64,000 nucleotides of DNA, from positions 536,978 through 600,977 of the forward strand of contig JASPKZ010007537.1 in NCBI GenBank assembly GCA_030220185.1, given 5' to 3'. The notes below the pieces were generated by a model. The model was not told the origin of the DNA and searched no databases. It was given only the letters and a program-made list of their open reading frames with translations. The DNA comes from Diploptera punctata (Eukaryota > Arthropoda > Insecta > Blattodea > Blaberidae). How positions within the stretch are numbered: position 1 is the first letter of the stretch; each line of letters starts with the position of its first letter. Position numbers and translations under genes: made by a program. Shown here piece after piece: positions 21,042-31,455 of this stretch.

Positions 21042-22042
21042 TTAACCTTTTGAATGCCATGCCTGGCATGCGCCGGTGAAAGTGTGTGTACAGCGGTACG
21101 CCACGTCCGGCAGGCTCCGGTTTTCAATCTTATTACTTTAAATATTTTTTTCCTGAAGTTTTTACTTCAATAAACTAAAATTATTGTTCGTTCTGTGTTT
21201 GTACATCCTTTCTTAGCAATACTTTGCACATCCCTTACAGAATAACGGTACAGGCTGGTTGTAAATCGGTTTTCTAAAGGAGGGTGTACATTCATGTTTC
21301 AAGGCCTTTTTTTTTTTGCTATGGAATATTGCAATTTCAGGATTTTCTCTTTATTTATTTTATTTTTAGTTGAAAAGATACCTGGCCAAGGGGTAGGTCG
21401 TGCTGTGGAATACAGTGATTCATGTCTTGAAGTTGACGAAAATAAAATACCCGAGTTTATTGTGTCAGTTTTATCAGAAGATGAGAGTGACATTAACAGT
21501 TTATCAAATGGTTATTTGTTTGACGAATGAGATAGTAGTCCTGTTTCTAAGAGAATATTATTACAATCTAAACCTGTAAATAGTAAAGCAAGTGATGTAG
21601 ACCTAAATGAACAGAGTGTGACTGACAGTGGTGGGCATGTCGCGACAGATGAAACACGTGGCATAGAACAGCTGTTTGACTGAAATTGATTCGAACCCAG
21701 GACCATAAAAAATGTTCAACAATATTTCATATTATAAGTGTTTAGTGATAATACCATCAAAATTATTCAGTAGAATAAATGTTTTAGTGATAGTGATAAC
21801 AAATTTCAATAAAGACACCGTGCTGAATTCGAACCTGAGATCTTTACAAGTGGAGGCACACCGCCTAACCTTCAAATAAATGTATAATAGTGAGTTTAAA
21901 TTAAATTTAGCATGACATGTAGACAGTTAATTATACTTTATGTAGGTTTATATTATATAGTAAGGCGTAGTACTTTAAGTTTAAAAAACCTGGCACCCAC
22001 TGCCCAGCTGGCAAAAGGAAAACTCGGCAGTCAAAAGGTTAA
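21042..22042 (+). mobile_element. piggyBac-type element 2 nested in element 1
   Basis: TTAA at 21042-21045 and 22039-22042, inverted ends TTAACCTTTTGAATGCC and GGCAGTCAAAAGGTTAA. Carries an acidic ORF fragment (21294-21660). Confidence 0.8.
21357..21530 (+). pseudogene. piggyBac-type acidic N-terminal fragment
   Basis: VEYSDSCLEVDENKIPEFIV, SEDESDINSLSNGYLFDE, then stop, with related sequence continuing to about 21680. Acidic leaders like this precede the DDE domain in piggyBac transposases. No catalytic part remains. Confidence 0.45.
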
Positions 22043-22434
22043 ATCTGAGTGGAGGGGAAAGTTAGCAGGCATTTAAATAAGAGTCCATTGGGTTAAGAAG
22101 GTTTATAAAGTCTGAACCAAAGACTGTATTTTATAACCACTGCTTTAGATTATCAGAGGTTTATAAATGTTATGGAAACAATAAAATTAGTGAAACTCTG
22201 GTCATGTTTTTCAGACTTTATTTCTGCAATTGACTAATAGAAAAAAGTTATTAATTTGGACATCCCATCTGAGAATATTAAACCATGCCAGAGAAAGAGA
22301 GTTGTATACAACATACCTCAAGTCTAACAAGATCAGTCTGATAGCTGAAGGTGGGAGAAAGGTCTCTCAAAATTTAATATAACAATGCAACTGTCAACCA
22401 TTTCATGCCAAAATCTACTTTGAAATTTCTCCCT

Positions 22435-22645
22435 GGAAAATGAAAGATGGCCAACAAATATATATCAATGGTCACCCCCTGGAAGAAATGAACGTGGCAG
22501 ACGAAGATGGAAATGGAAAACCTACGTCAGAACCATAATGGATGATAGGAATTTGGAAGAGGGAGATTGGAATGATAGAGATAAATGGAAACTGAAGACG
22601 GCAAACCTATACGTGAGGGAAAGCCGAAGAAGAAAAGAAGAAATT
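22435..22645 (+). mobile_element. LINE 3' end fragment
   Basis: Frame reads RNERGRRRWKWKTYVRTIMD, RNLEEGDWNDRDKWKLKTAN, then (GAA)-rich tail. Typical of LINE RT termini (GRP.RRW). Short and truncated. Confidence 0.6.
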
Positions 22646-22857
22646 TCTCTCAGAGAAGTGTTGTGATGTACCAAGGCAGTGTCCAAAAAAATTCTGCCAT
22701 TTTTTACTTCAAGGCACAGAAATTGAAGCCAGAATTCACCAATGTCAACCTACTGTACAGAGCAGATGGTCTCCTTGCACAAGTAAGAGCAGAGTGAAAT
22801 GAGGATTATCCAATCTAGCAATTCAGGTTGTGTATTACTTATTAATAATTTAATTAT

Positions 22858-23005
22858 GGGAAATAACATTATGAGGTTTTCAGTTAATAAAAATTAATCT
22901 CACCTCATATTTTGGGTTCTTCAATTATGAAAACTGAAATTTTCAAGAGGAATCCCTCCCATCTTCAGCCATCATCACAAAATATGAGTTGAGTTGACTC
23001 ATTTT
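22858..23005 (-). mobile_element. Penelope-like element copy G
   Basis: It starts aacattatgaggtttt and has cacctcatatttt facing aaaatatgagttgag, the same terminal arrangement as the other copies. A degenerate motif lies at 22937-22968. The flanks share only gtattac, so the duplication is doubtful. Confidence 0.55.
22937..22968 (-). ncRNA. Degenerate hammerhead-like motif, copy G
   Basis: CUGAAGA, U, stem GGGAGG/CCUCUU including G-U pairs, GAA, short palindrome AAUU, U. Helix I is poor. Confidence 0.3.
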
Positions 23006-23047
23006 ATTAATTACTTTTATTATTTGTATTACCTCCCTATAGTTTAA

Positions 23048-23612
23048 GGGTCGTATCTATGAACGCATTAGACCATAAAAGTCGTTCTCAGCCTATACTC
23101 TGCTGAGAAAGTTGCATCCAAAGACGTTTTTGCGTACTCAATCGGTTCATGCGATAATAATTGTCGAAATTCCTAAGCTACCTGGTGAGGTTACTTTGCA
23201 GAGAACGAATCGTGAGCAACCCGATGGGAACCGATGTATTTTGAAACCTTGCTGCTTTATCCAAGATGTCGGACCTTGAAGACTTCAATCATGTTTTCGG
23301 TATACACGGAGAAGAGGAATTTGATAGAGTCTACCAAAGAATTCAACTGGAAGAACAGGAGAATTGGCATAATATCGTGTGATGCAGACGTCATATACGG
23401 TTTTATTTGCAGGATGTAAGCGTAAATGCATTCCTCTAGCAGACGAAAATAACAGAAGTGGTTTTATTGCTGAGAATTCTGGGTAATTTCTTGCCAATAT
23501 TACGAAAAAAACTACTTTCATGCATGACCAGTCAGCGACTCGCTAATTCAAACTTTGCACGTTCTCATAGAAAACTCACCTCACCAGAGACTAATGTATT
23601 TGCATGTGGCCC
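23048..23612 (+). mobile_element. PIF/Harbinger-type element, copy d
   Basis: TAA at 23045-23047 and 23613-23615, ends GGGTCGTATC and CATGTGGCCC. Most diverged of the four; its ORF (from 23266) is frameshifted. Confidence 0.75.
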
Positions 23613-23639
23613 TAAATTCAGTGCCAAATCTCCCATTCA

Positions 23640-23890
23640 CAGCTGTAAATATATTACATATATATAAAATCTGAAGAGCAGCTCCATTGCACAAGCAGTT
23701 AGATGCCTTGCCTTTCACTGCTGGGGTCCCGATATTGAGTCTTGGTCACTCCATGTGGGTTTTGTTGTGGACAAAAATGGAGTCTGGGCGGGTATTTCTC
23801 AGGCTTTCTCCTGATTTTCCCTGCCATAAATTTCATTCCACTATTACTTTATATTCATGTAATTTATTTTCAGTTCATTCCCCATAAAAC
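23640..23890. repeat. Dispersed repeat R, copy 2
   Basis: Second copy of 19140-19390, same order of blocks. Directly follows the Harbinger copy. Confidence 0.6.
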
Positions 23891-24050
23891 TTGCTGTAAG
23901 CATCTTTTTTGGTGCTTGGTCTGTTGAGAGCCTTTGCACATGTCCAACCCATTCCAATTTCTTTAAGTTAATAAAAGTGACAATGTCAGGTTCATTGTAT
24001 TTGTCGTACAATTCTTTGTTGTATCATATTCTCCACTGACCATTACCTAT

Positions 24051-24541
24051 GTCAGAGACTGTCAAACTATAACATCCTTCAAAAACAAATTAAAGAATTA
24101 TTTAATAACAAACTAACTTATACACCTCACTGATAGTATTCTTTTAACAATTAATAAATTTAATTATCTATGAAAATAATATTAAGATTAACAAATATTT
24201 TCTTTTGTTTTGTTTTAAATATTGTACAAACGTAAAATTAGTTTTCTATATCTCATTATTTTTCTTTGTTTTATATATACATTAGACAGGGATAATTTAA
24301 TATGTCTTGCTTGTATACATTTTATTATTAGTTTTAGTCTTAATTTTAAACATTAACTAGTTGCATTATAGATGTTATCTAATAGATGTTATCTTTTTGA
24401 TCAAATTTTTATTTAGTATTTAATATTAGATTTCATTGTGATTGCTATATTCTGATGTAATATATGTTTGCCCTGGTGAGTGGAACAGAAGGCCACATGG
24501 CCTTAACTCCAGCAGGCTAAATAAATAAATAAATAAAATAT
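24051..24541 (+). mobile_element. LINE 3'-UTR-type insertion with (TAAA)n tail
   Basis: Ends ggccttaactccagcaggct followed by taaataaataaataaa. A related end is at 46050-46318. Inserted between two parts of LINE F. Confidence 0.55.
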
Positions 24542-24699
24542 TTATCGGTCCAAATATTTTCCTGAGTACTTTTATTTCAAAATTATTTAGGGCTACCTCT
24601 AATCTTTTAGTGAGGCTCCTTGTCTCACTACCGTTAAGTCAAAACTATTCTTACTGAAACCTTATATAGCCTTATTTTAGTAGCTGAGTGTATTAATAG

Positions 24700-24905
24700 T
24701 CAGTGGAGAACATATTTTTAACGACTCACCTCATATAATTTCAAATTTCTTTGATACTGATGGTTTCAGACAATATGAAGGGGGACAAGATATTGTCTGA
24801 AACCACTGGTATCAAAGAAATTTGAAATTATATGAGGTGAGTCGTTAAAAATATGTTCTCCACTCACTATTAATGATATAACCTCATAATGTCTACTTCC
24901 CAATA
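24700..24905. mobile_element. Penelope-like element copy H
   Basis: Nearly perfect inverted arms (gtggagaacatatttttaac and its complement) of about 80 bp surround a short centre, with the aacctcataatg terminus at the right. Only the 3' half of the ribozyme motif (stem, GAA, ACCA-C-UGGU) is left. It interrupts LINE F. Confidence 0.62.
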
Positions 24906-24977
24906 TTAATTTAAATATAGCTGAGTGTATGTTCATGCTCTTCATTATTTTATGAAGTGAGTAATAAGTGAGTATGT

Positions 24978-25325
24978 CCCGCGCCGTAGCCGAGTGGTTA
25001 AGGCAGGAAGCCTTGGCGCAGAGCTATGGGACTTGCACTGGTTCGAGTCTCCATGGAGGAAGAAATTTTCTCATGGTATTTTGGCCAGTATGGGACCGGT
25101 GCCCACCCAGCATCGTGAGGCAATTGGGTAGCTACAATAAGTAGCGGCTCCAGGTTGAGGAACCAGCTATAACGGCTGGGGGACTCGACATGCTAACCAC
25201 ATGTCACCCTTACACTGGCTGTTGATCATCTACCTCTGTGATTGACACATGTGGATGTGAAGGGCCAGCAGCCGGCTGGTAAAAGGGCAACCGCTGAAAA
25301 GTGGAAAGACCCTCAATCGGAAGTG
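24978..25325 (+). mobile_element. SINE D copy
   Basis: tRNA(Ser/Leu)-like head with A box tagccgagtggttaaggc and B box ggttcgagtctcc, then a body of about 260 bp (aggttgaggaaccagctata). Inserted in LINE F. Only copy in the window. Confidence 0.7.
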
Positions 25326-25622
25326 GAGTAATAAGCTTTCTTGGCCAGATTCAGTCTTCTTTGTACTTCAATGTGTCGGTCGTTATTATCTGTAATACAT
25401 GAGCTAAGATAGTTAAAATTTTTCACAATGTTAAAACCTAATTCTTTTATGCTATTAGATTGCTGTTCTGTCTTGGTTTAATACCTGTCTGTATAATAAC
25501 TTGTGTTTTCTGTATGTTAATTTCTAGGCCTGTATCTTCTGTGGCTGCTTTAAATTCTGTATAAATTTCTTGAATGACTTTGTTACTTCTGCTTAAGAGA
25601 CATATGTCATCTGCATACACTA

Positions 25623-25800
25623 TTATCAGAGGTCAGTCTGCAGAAGAGGAGGCCATTTGACGTCCGTTGTGAAAATGATAAAACATTGAGAATGTCACAA
25701 AACCAGTGACGAAACCTGGGTCTGCGAGGGAGTTAAGAAGTATGAGGTGAGTCAAGAAAAAACTCAACATAATTAAAATAAACCTCAGTGTTATTTTGTA
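25623..25800 (+). mobile_element. Penelope-like element copy I
   Basis: It follows LINE F directly. It contains a degenerate motif (25686-25722), then gtatgaggtgagtcaag and an inverted terminus with aacctcagtg. Ends are approximate. Confidence 0.5.
25686..25722 (+). ncRNA. Degenerate hammerhead-like motif, copy I
   Basis: UUGAGAA (two changes from CUGANGA), U, stem GUCAC/GUGAC with a 7-nt loop, GAA, near-palindrome ACC-UG-GGU, C. Probably inactive but clearly the same layout. Confidence 0.35.
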
Positions 25801-26003
25801 CCTACATAACTTGTGTATGATGTGTATTTTAAGAGAAAAATATACGTTCAGACTGAGATTTGAACCCAGGACCTTTGGCTTTCTATGCCAATGCTCTACT
25901 AACTGAGCTATCTGAGCACTTCAATCTAAATGCAAATCATTCTCTTATATAGTATGGTGAAATTAAATGTTTCTTACTTCTCCTCATATGATTTTTCTAA
26001 GTT

Positions 26004-26040
26004 GATCGCGATTTCGAGACTATAACTGTCTCATCATCAT
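26004..26040 (-). ncRNA. Inverted partner of the family J hammerhead-like motif
   Basis: The left inverted arm carries the same motif on the minus strand, intact from stem II through the AUCGCGAU palindrome, but with AUGAUGA in place of CUGAUGA. This removes the invariant C of the core. Confidence 0.45.
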
Positions 26041-26227
26041 AAACGAATAGACGAACAAAAGGAACTCACGGTTTGGGAAAAGATCCACATTCAGAAAAAC
26101 AAAGGAAAACTTATGAACTTCGAAATTCCCGCAAATTTTGACCTGATCCAGAGGTTCATCGGTCCACCAACAGAGGGAAGAAGAAGAGTTTCTTCCGATC
26201 AACATAACACCAGTCGCCAACAAAGTT

Positions 26228-26264
26228 CTGATGATGAGACAGTTATAGTCTCGAAATCGCGATC
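26228..26264 (+). ncRNA. Hammerhead-like motif, Penelope family J (best example)
   Basis: Canonical CUGAUGA, extra U, stem GAGAC/GUCUC with a 7-nt loop, GAA, 8-nt palindrome AUCGCGAU, then C. Helix I has five Watson-Crick pairs (AAGUU upstream with AACUU downstream). It overlaps the last ORF codons. Confidence 0.6.
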
Positions 26265-26542
26265 AACTTAGAAAATTTATATGAGGAGAGGTAAGAAACA
26301 TTTAATTTCACCATAAATTAAACCTCATAGTGTTTAATTCCTATAAAAGTTAAAAAAAAAAACTCTTATACATTGTTAATTCTTGAGTGCCAAATGCTAT
26401 GAACCATTGCTTGATCACACAAATGATGGCTTCTTTTTTAGAAGACCTTTATTGGGAATTTAAACATTACTTTATAAGGCCAATAGGGCTTTGTCCTGGG
26501 TTCAAACCCCAGTCTGAGTGCACATTTTTCTCTAAAGTGAGT

Positions 26543-26850
26543 AAGTAAAGTAAAGTGATCCCACAACAGGCCTCAGGAGGCCCTTGGGGTAGTAGGAGGT
26601 TAAGGCTCCCACTTTTTCTAGACAATCAGCACTTTATGTCAGCTGGGTTGTCAGACCTGCGTGACGGCCGCCTTTACCCCCAGAACAAGCGTCTGGTGCT
26701 CATTTCCGTTAGAGGCTGAGTCGACCCCAAGACCATAGTGCCGCCAGAGGGTTTGGGTCAGTTTAAAAATCCTGACCCCAACGGGACTTGAACCCTCAAC
26801 CCTCCGGCTTGTAGCTCAGTGCCTTAACCACTACGCTACGGCGTGCCCCC
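26543..26850 (-). mobile_element. SINE B copy 1
   Basis: Minus strand: tRNA-like head (gtagcgtagtggttaaggca, B box gttcaagtcccgttg), body with ctctggcggcactatgg and tail tgtgggatcactttacttt. Confidence 0.85.
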
Positions 26851-26854
26851 AAAA

Positions 26855-27126
26855 GCTAAAGTGATCCCACAACAGGCCCGGACGCCCTTGGGATAGTGGG
26901 AAGTTAAGGCTCCCACTTTTTCTAGACAATCGGCACTTTATGTCAGCCGGGTTGTCAGACCTGCGTGACGGCCGCCTTTACTCCCAGAACAAGCGTCTGG
27001 TGCTCATTTCCATTAGAGGCTGAGTCGACCCCAGAGGGTTTGGGTCAGTTTAAAAATCCTGACCTCAACAGGACTTGAACCCTCGACCCTCCGGCTTGTA
27101 GCTCAGTGCCTTAACCATTACGCTAC
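26855..27126 (-). mobile_element. SINE B copy 2
   Basis: Second minus-strand copy immediately after copy 1. A short deletion removes part of the ggcactatggccctgg region. Confidence 0.82.
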
Positions 27127-27127
27127 T

Positions 27128-27361
27128 TCAAATATAATTTGGGTGGGCTTTTTACTTACACAATTTTTGATGTAATTTAAAGTATCATAAAGTGTTAATG
27201 ATACCATCCATCTGTGAAATATAACCACCATCAAAATATGTAAACATATCATGAAATGAACTAGTGGAAATATGATTTTACGTTGTAATCATCAGACATG
27301 TTGAATTTTTCATAGAATAACTGATATGAAGAAGTAATTTATTTTATGTATGAAATCACAT
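27128..27361. other. No recognisable feature
   Basis: AT-rich; nothing supported. Confidence 0.4.
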
Positions 27362-27364
27362 TTA

Positions 27365-27921
27365 GGGTCGTATGCAAATACATTACTCTCTACTCAAATT
27401 ACTTCCAATCACTGGTGAGCTGAGATCGAATTAACGGCTGCCTTCACCGGTCATGCATGAATGTTGACGTTTTCGTAATATTGGCAACGAATTACCCAGA
27501 ATTCTCAGCGATAAAACCACTTCCGTTATTTTCGTCTGCTATAGAGGAATGCATTTATGCTTGCATCCTGCAAATAATACCGTATACAAACACGTCTGCG
27601 ACGCGCAATATTATGCCGATTCTCCTGTTCTTCCAGTTGAATTCTTTGGTAGACTCTATCAAATTCCTCTTCTCCGCGTATACCGAAAACATGATCGAAG
27701 TCTTCAAGGTCCGACATCTTGGATAAGTTTCAAACTACATCGGTTCCCTTCGGGATTTTCACATAAGTTTATATCTTGAGCTACGATCTTAAGCTACCTT
27801 GTCAGGTAGCTTTACAATTATTACCGCGTGAATAGATTTCTGAGTAAGAAAAATGTGTTTGAATAAAACTTTATCAGCAGAGAACGCCTTTTACTGTCTA
27901 ATGCGTCCAAACATTCAACCC
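27365..27921 (-). mobile_element. PIF/Harbinger-type element, copy c
   Basis: TTA at 27362-27364 and 27922-27924. Almost identical to copy b throughout, so both are recent relative to copy d. ORF at 27526-27717. Confidence 0.85.
27526..27717 (-). CDS. 63-residue Harbinger-type ORF, copy c
   Basis: Same ORF as at 17395 and 19899, with RRVCIRYYLQDASINAFLYS at the end. Confidence 0.48.
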   Translation of the reverse strand: MSDLEDFDHVFGIRGEEEFDRVYQRIQLEEQENRHNIARRRRVCIRYYLQDASINAFLYSRRK

Positions 27922-27924
27922 TTA

Positions 27925-28261
27925 AAGTGCAAGGAACCTAAAAGCTAACCAAACCTAAATCAATTACTGTAACATAAATCAATTACTCTAACCTAGGCAA
28001 ATTCCAGGGGAACATCCTTTTTATTATTTTACGCAGTTAAATAAGTAAAAGATAAATGCGGACCTAATTTGTTGAAACCATAGATATGGTACACAGATAT
28101 GAATCTCATGATTAAATGTACACATTGTGCTCATTTGTGGTGTATCGCTGGTTAAAAGTGTGATAATCGGTGGTTTATCGCTGGTTAGAAGAAGAACTGT
28201 TGTAACCTTTGTGGTCATGATAGGAAATAGTCCCACTTTATTTTCATATTTCTTTCTTCTT
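27925..28261. other. No recognisable feature
   Basis: Contains a short imperfect repeat (gtgtatcgctggtta / ggtttatcgctggtta); otherwise nothing. Confidence 0.4.
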
Positions 28262-28655
28262 GTAAGCCCATGTTTCCCTTAACAGAGATTTAGGCGCTCT
28301 CCCCCTACAGGGAAGAAATTGAACCATACTAATTTAGTTACACTTGTTTTCGTACAGATGTCATTTGAGTGGTCCGTGGTCAGCATTCCGCCTCATACTG
28401 ACATCTAGGAAACCAAGGTAGTACTAGGACGGGAAAATTCGGTAAATTTTGCTTAGAGGCATTTCATTCAGACTTAAGGATCTTTTACGAGCCTGAAAAT
28501 CTTCAGACTCGGGACCCACGGCTTAAAGTCCCTCCTGGAGGACTTGCTCCTTGGATTTTTCCATCCTAAAAAAATCCACCGATTCCGGCCGGGTTTGAAC
28601 CTGCGAACCTGAGGACCAGAGGCAAGGAGCATAACCACTAGTCCACCGCGGCTGA
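28262..28655 (-). mobile_element. SINE C, near full-length
   Basis: Head on the minus strand (ggtggactagtggttatgct, B box), body (ccaaggagcaagtcctccag) and tail (gtgtaactaaattagtatgg). Confidence 0.82.
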
Positions 28656-28732
28656 CCATTTTCATATTTACAAGTAAAATAATGAAGTGATAATTACATC
28701 TCTTAGGTAAATACGTTTAATATAGTGTTTTA

Positions 28733-29422
28733 TTAACCCATCCACCTCTCATTTAAAGTCGAGCTCTGCTACCCCAGAAATCTGATTTAAATCCCAAGTC
28801 CTACTGCATGGCATTTAAATGCAATGCAGCAACTTAATATTACCTCCAGTAAGTAAAAATGGATTTAAAAACCACTAAACTGATATACAACAGGGTTATT
28901 CTCAGATTTCACCCACTTCCAATCACTTGGCGTGATATGGCTTTGTTTTTTGTTTTTTTGCAGGGTGGCGGGACAATAAGTTCATTATCACTCTCACCGC
29001 TCTCTTCTTCAGCAGAAGTTGCTTCCGAATCACTTATAGATTCATGAATACTTCTCTCGTCACTAAATATATCAGAAACTTCTGAATCACTGCCTAATTC
29101 ACACTCTAATAATTTCCTAATTCCATCACTGTCAATACCCTTAACTTTCCTTGGCGCCATTTTTCTTACTACTGACACATTTTTTTTTTCTGAGGGTAAA
29201 ACTTGTTCCAGAAATTTCTAAATGTCATGGAGGGAATGAAATAGCATTCTTGTGAATGTGTAGAAGAAGAAAAAGTGTATGTAACAGATATCTATGAGCA
29301 GCAAAATAAATTAAAAATGCGTTTTTTCGATCTCTGCACTGCGCGACCACAGGTCGTCATACGATTTTAGTGCTTAAGAACGTCATGCAACCTCAGCTCG
29401 TCATCCAATTTAAATGAGTTAA
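28733..29422 (-). mobile_element. piggyBac-type non-autonomous element 3
   Basis: TTAA at 28733-28736 and 29419-29422, ends TTAACCCATCC and (complement) TTAACTCATTTAAATTGG, with subterminal gacgag/gacgtt repeats. Carries an N-terminal transposase fragment. Confidence 0.65.
28909..29160 (-). pseudogene. piggyBac-type transposase N-terminus
   Basis: Reads MAPRKVKGIDSDGIRKLLEC, then an acidic segment (SDSEVSDIFSDERSIHESIS, EEESGESDNELIVPPP). Matches in layout the start of the ORF at 20314 (GVCGDDRDGILSLLES). The DDE part is deleted. Confidence 0.6.
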
Positions 29423-29587
29423 TATTTCTTGCAATTAGGTACTCTTAAAGTGGGTAGATAAAAAGCTTGTCATCTCCCACCCGGCCGTATTTGTCCTTCG
29501 GTGAGAAGTATTAAATTAATAATAAAACATCAAAGTATGATATGTCTAATGATACATATGAAGTAATTATTCTGATGTTATAGTTAC

Positions 29588-30969
29588 CTCTCGTTTTGAA
29601 CTTGAACTATGGTTGTGGTATCCTCTAGTAAAACCAGCATCCATTGATCTGGTCTTGAGACTGGAAATGGTCTCCTGATGTGCAGGAGGTTCAGGTGGAC
29701 AGGGTCTGTTCAGAAATCTCATCCCACATGGGTCACTCCCCGGAGGCTCCAGACTGCGATAAAATGGTTCTGGTAAAGTGTCAGCCTTCCCTTTGGGAGT
29801 CTGTGCTGGACTTGGATGAATAATTTCAGAATAAACATCATCATCTTCTTCCACTGGAGAAGGCGGCAAAGGAGGAAAATCATGTTCCAATGCATCAAAA
29901 TGTTCACCATTCTCTAAAATTTTACTTGACTTTCCGTTAATTTCATCTTTCTGCACTACAGGCACCGGGCGGATATCGCTATTCATTTCAGTGGTCGTTG
30001 ACCACTGCGCATCTGACTCCACGGTTGTGGCTTGTTTTTGTTTCTGTTTGCTGCGAGACTTTTTCCTATTCTGTGAATCTCGAGATACTGTTTCTTCAGG
30101 CACATCGTCAAAAGAACCGTTAGAAATTCTGCTCTTGTGATGCTGACAACTGATTTCTTCAGATTTTCCTCCTTCTCTTAAGACACTTTTTTCTTTACAG
30201 TGTGATGATTCACAATCTGATATAAATCTCAATTGAAATTCATGTGATAAGTGTCTTTCTCCCATAGGGAGAGATTCTGAGCTTGTGCTAAGCTGCTGTT
30301 TCTCTAATTGTTCTATCAATCTTCTTTCTTCCTCATTCACATCGGATTCTGTGAATTCTTTTTCATCGTGGGTGTATGAGTAGGGCGAATCTTCTTCCTC
30401 CTCCATTGTCACAGCCAATTCATGTGGTCTGGAAAGGCGATGAACATCAGTCTTGGAGCGATTGTGAGTATCTTCCCTACCACGATGACGTGGACCATTT
30501 GAAAATTCATGATGATGTAAATCCTCACTCGACAAAGTTGGTAAAGAAACAACTCTCACAAGGGCTGGAGGTATTGGTGGAGAGAAGTCAGGAGGGGCTT
30601 CATCCAAGCCTTCCAATAAACCTTCTTTTAAAAGTGATTTTATATTATCAAAAGTTGAGCTACAGCGCTTGAGGTCTCCAAGTCTCGGTTGATAGTTCTG
30701 CTGATTGTATTGAATAACTTCTGGTGACTGAATGACTCCTCCTACTGGTTTTCTTTCTTTCTTTCTGCCTTTGCGAATAATGTAAGTACCATTGGGTGTC
30801 ATGTTTTTGCTAGACAACCCAGGAGGAAGATAATTGGACTCGTCTTGATCATTTGTTGCTGAAGAATCATAGTAGGAATCACTGAAAGGAGATGCAGCTT
30901 CATCTTCCGTACTTGCTGGAGGATCCGGCCAGTCTTCATGTTCCCGAAGTCGATGAATCGACCCCGTAC
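29588..30969 (-). CDS. Large exon 3 of adhesion-receptor-like gene (cytoplasmic tail)
   Basis: Minus-strand exon of 1382 nt, the largest coding block in the window. The acceptor (gcatttcag) lies above 30969 and the donor (gtaact) below 29588. Its first two bases complete a Ser codon with the previous exon, followed by 460 open codons starting TGSIHRLREHEDWPDPPAST. Visible features are acidic/Ser-rich blocks, a basic patch (IIRKGRKKERKP), a polyproline segment (PPDFSPPIPPA), FPPLPPSP followed by EEDDDVYSEI (possible SH3/EVH1 ligand and phosphotyrosine site), and Gln/Lys repeats. No enzyme domain is seen. A long disordered tail like this fits receptors such as protein turtle/IgSF9, but Dscam, sidekick or cadherin-type tails were not excluded. 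The exon exits in phase 0. Confidence 0.85.
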
Positions 30970-31009
30970 CTGAAATGCAAGAAAATAATAGCATGTAACA
31001 TTTTATTGA

Positions 31010-31301
31010 AATAATTCAATTTGCCAAAAATATTTCTTGATACCATTTCTATACCAATTGTTATTTAATTTAAAAAAATCATTGCATTAGAATGACAATA
31101 TTCTAACTGAATATATTATTTATAAATTTTTTATATTATCCTATAGACTTTTTCTATACATTACACTGGTCAACATGATTTTTTCAGAAAGAAACTGAAT
31201 TATGGCCCTAGTGCAGTTTTTATACTGAATTCAAATATGTAATTAGAAATCTTTCATTAGGCATATTTTTTTTGCAACTGTTATTTTGTTTAATATACTT
31301 C

Positions 31302-31304
<3 letters not shown>
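31010..31304. other. Intron DNA with diverged dispersed repeat
   Basis: 31160-31290 (cactggtcaacatgattttt, gcagtttttatac, ttcaaatatgta) is a distant copy of the repeat at 38090 and 42795. Confidence 0.45.

Positions 31305-31342
<38 letters not shown>
31305..31342. repeat. (TA)n microsatellite
   Basis: About 19 TA units beside the tRNA-like unit. Confidence 0.95.
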
Positions 31343-31343
<1 letters not shown>

Positions 31344-31455
31344 CTTACTTGTTATAGTCAGCTACTAGATGGCAGTAAAGACCGAGTTCATGCGACATCT
31401 AGTAATAATGGAGAATATAATTTATATATAAGAAAAATAAGTGTTAGAATTGGAT

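Larger units (their letters stand above)
19478..22096 (+). mobile_element. piggyBac-type element 1 hosting two insertions
   Basis: TTAA at 19478-19481 and 22093-22096. Ends TTAACCCATTCAACTCG and (complement) TTAACCCAATGGACTC. Holds a Harbinger copy (19738-20294) just before the ORF start and a second piggyBac-type element (21042-22042). Without these it is about 1.05 kb, so it also lost most of its transposase. Confidence 0.75.
23893..25622 (-). mobile_element. LINE F with three nested insertions
   Basis: Collinear minus-strand pieces: 25330-25622 (PLIIVYADDICLLSRSNKVI, ATEDTGLEINIQKTQ), 24542-24699 (LEVALNNFEIKVLRKIFGPI) and 23893-24050 (NKELYDKYNEPDIVTFINLK, KLEWVGHVQRLSTDQAPKKM). A LINE 3' tail (24051-24541), Penelope H and a SINE separate them. 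Confidence 0.72.
25953..26345 (+). mobile_element. Penelope-like element copy J
   Basis: Inverted arms of about 86 bp (25953-26038 and 26231-26316) flank a short ORF tail: KELTVWEKIHIQKNKGKLMN, FEIPANFDLIQRF, ending QQSSDDETVIVSKSRST. It is clearly related to copy K in protein but diverged in DNA. Outside the right arm lies the usual aacctcatagtg terminus. It interrupts a tRNA-like repeat (25835-25952 and 26346-26530). Confidence 0.72.
25835..26530. repeat. Diverged copy of the tRNA-bearing element, split by Penelope J
   Basis: The left part (25835-25952) has a minus-strand tRNA-like segment (cccaggacctttggctttct). The right part (26346-26530) matches the middle and second arm of 10036-10579 (ttattgggaatttaaacatt and a B box ggttcaaacccc). 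Copy J lies between them. Confidence 0.55.

Noticed and set aside
29719..30672. Open frames overlapping exon 3 in other frames and on the plus strand
   Set aside because: They are shadows of the 460-codon minus-strand exon, with no splice sites or known similarity of their own.
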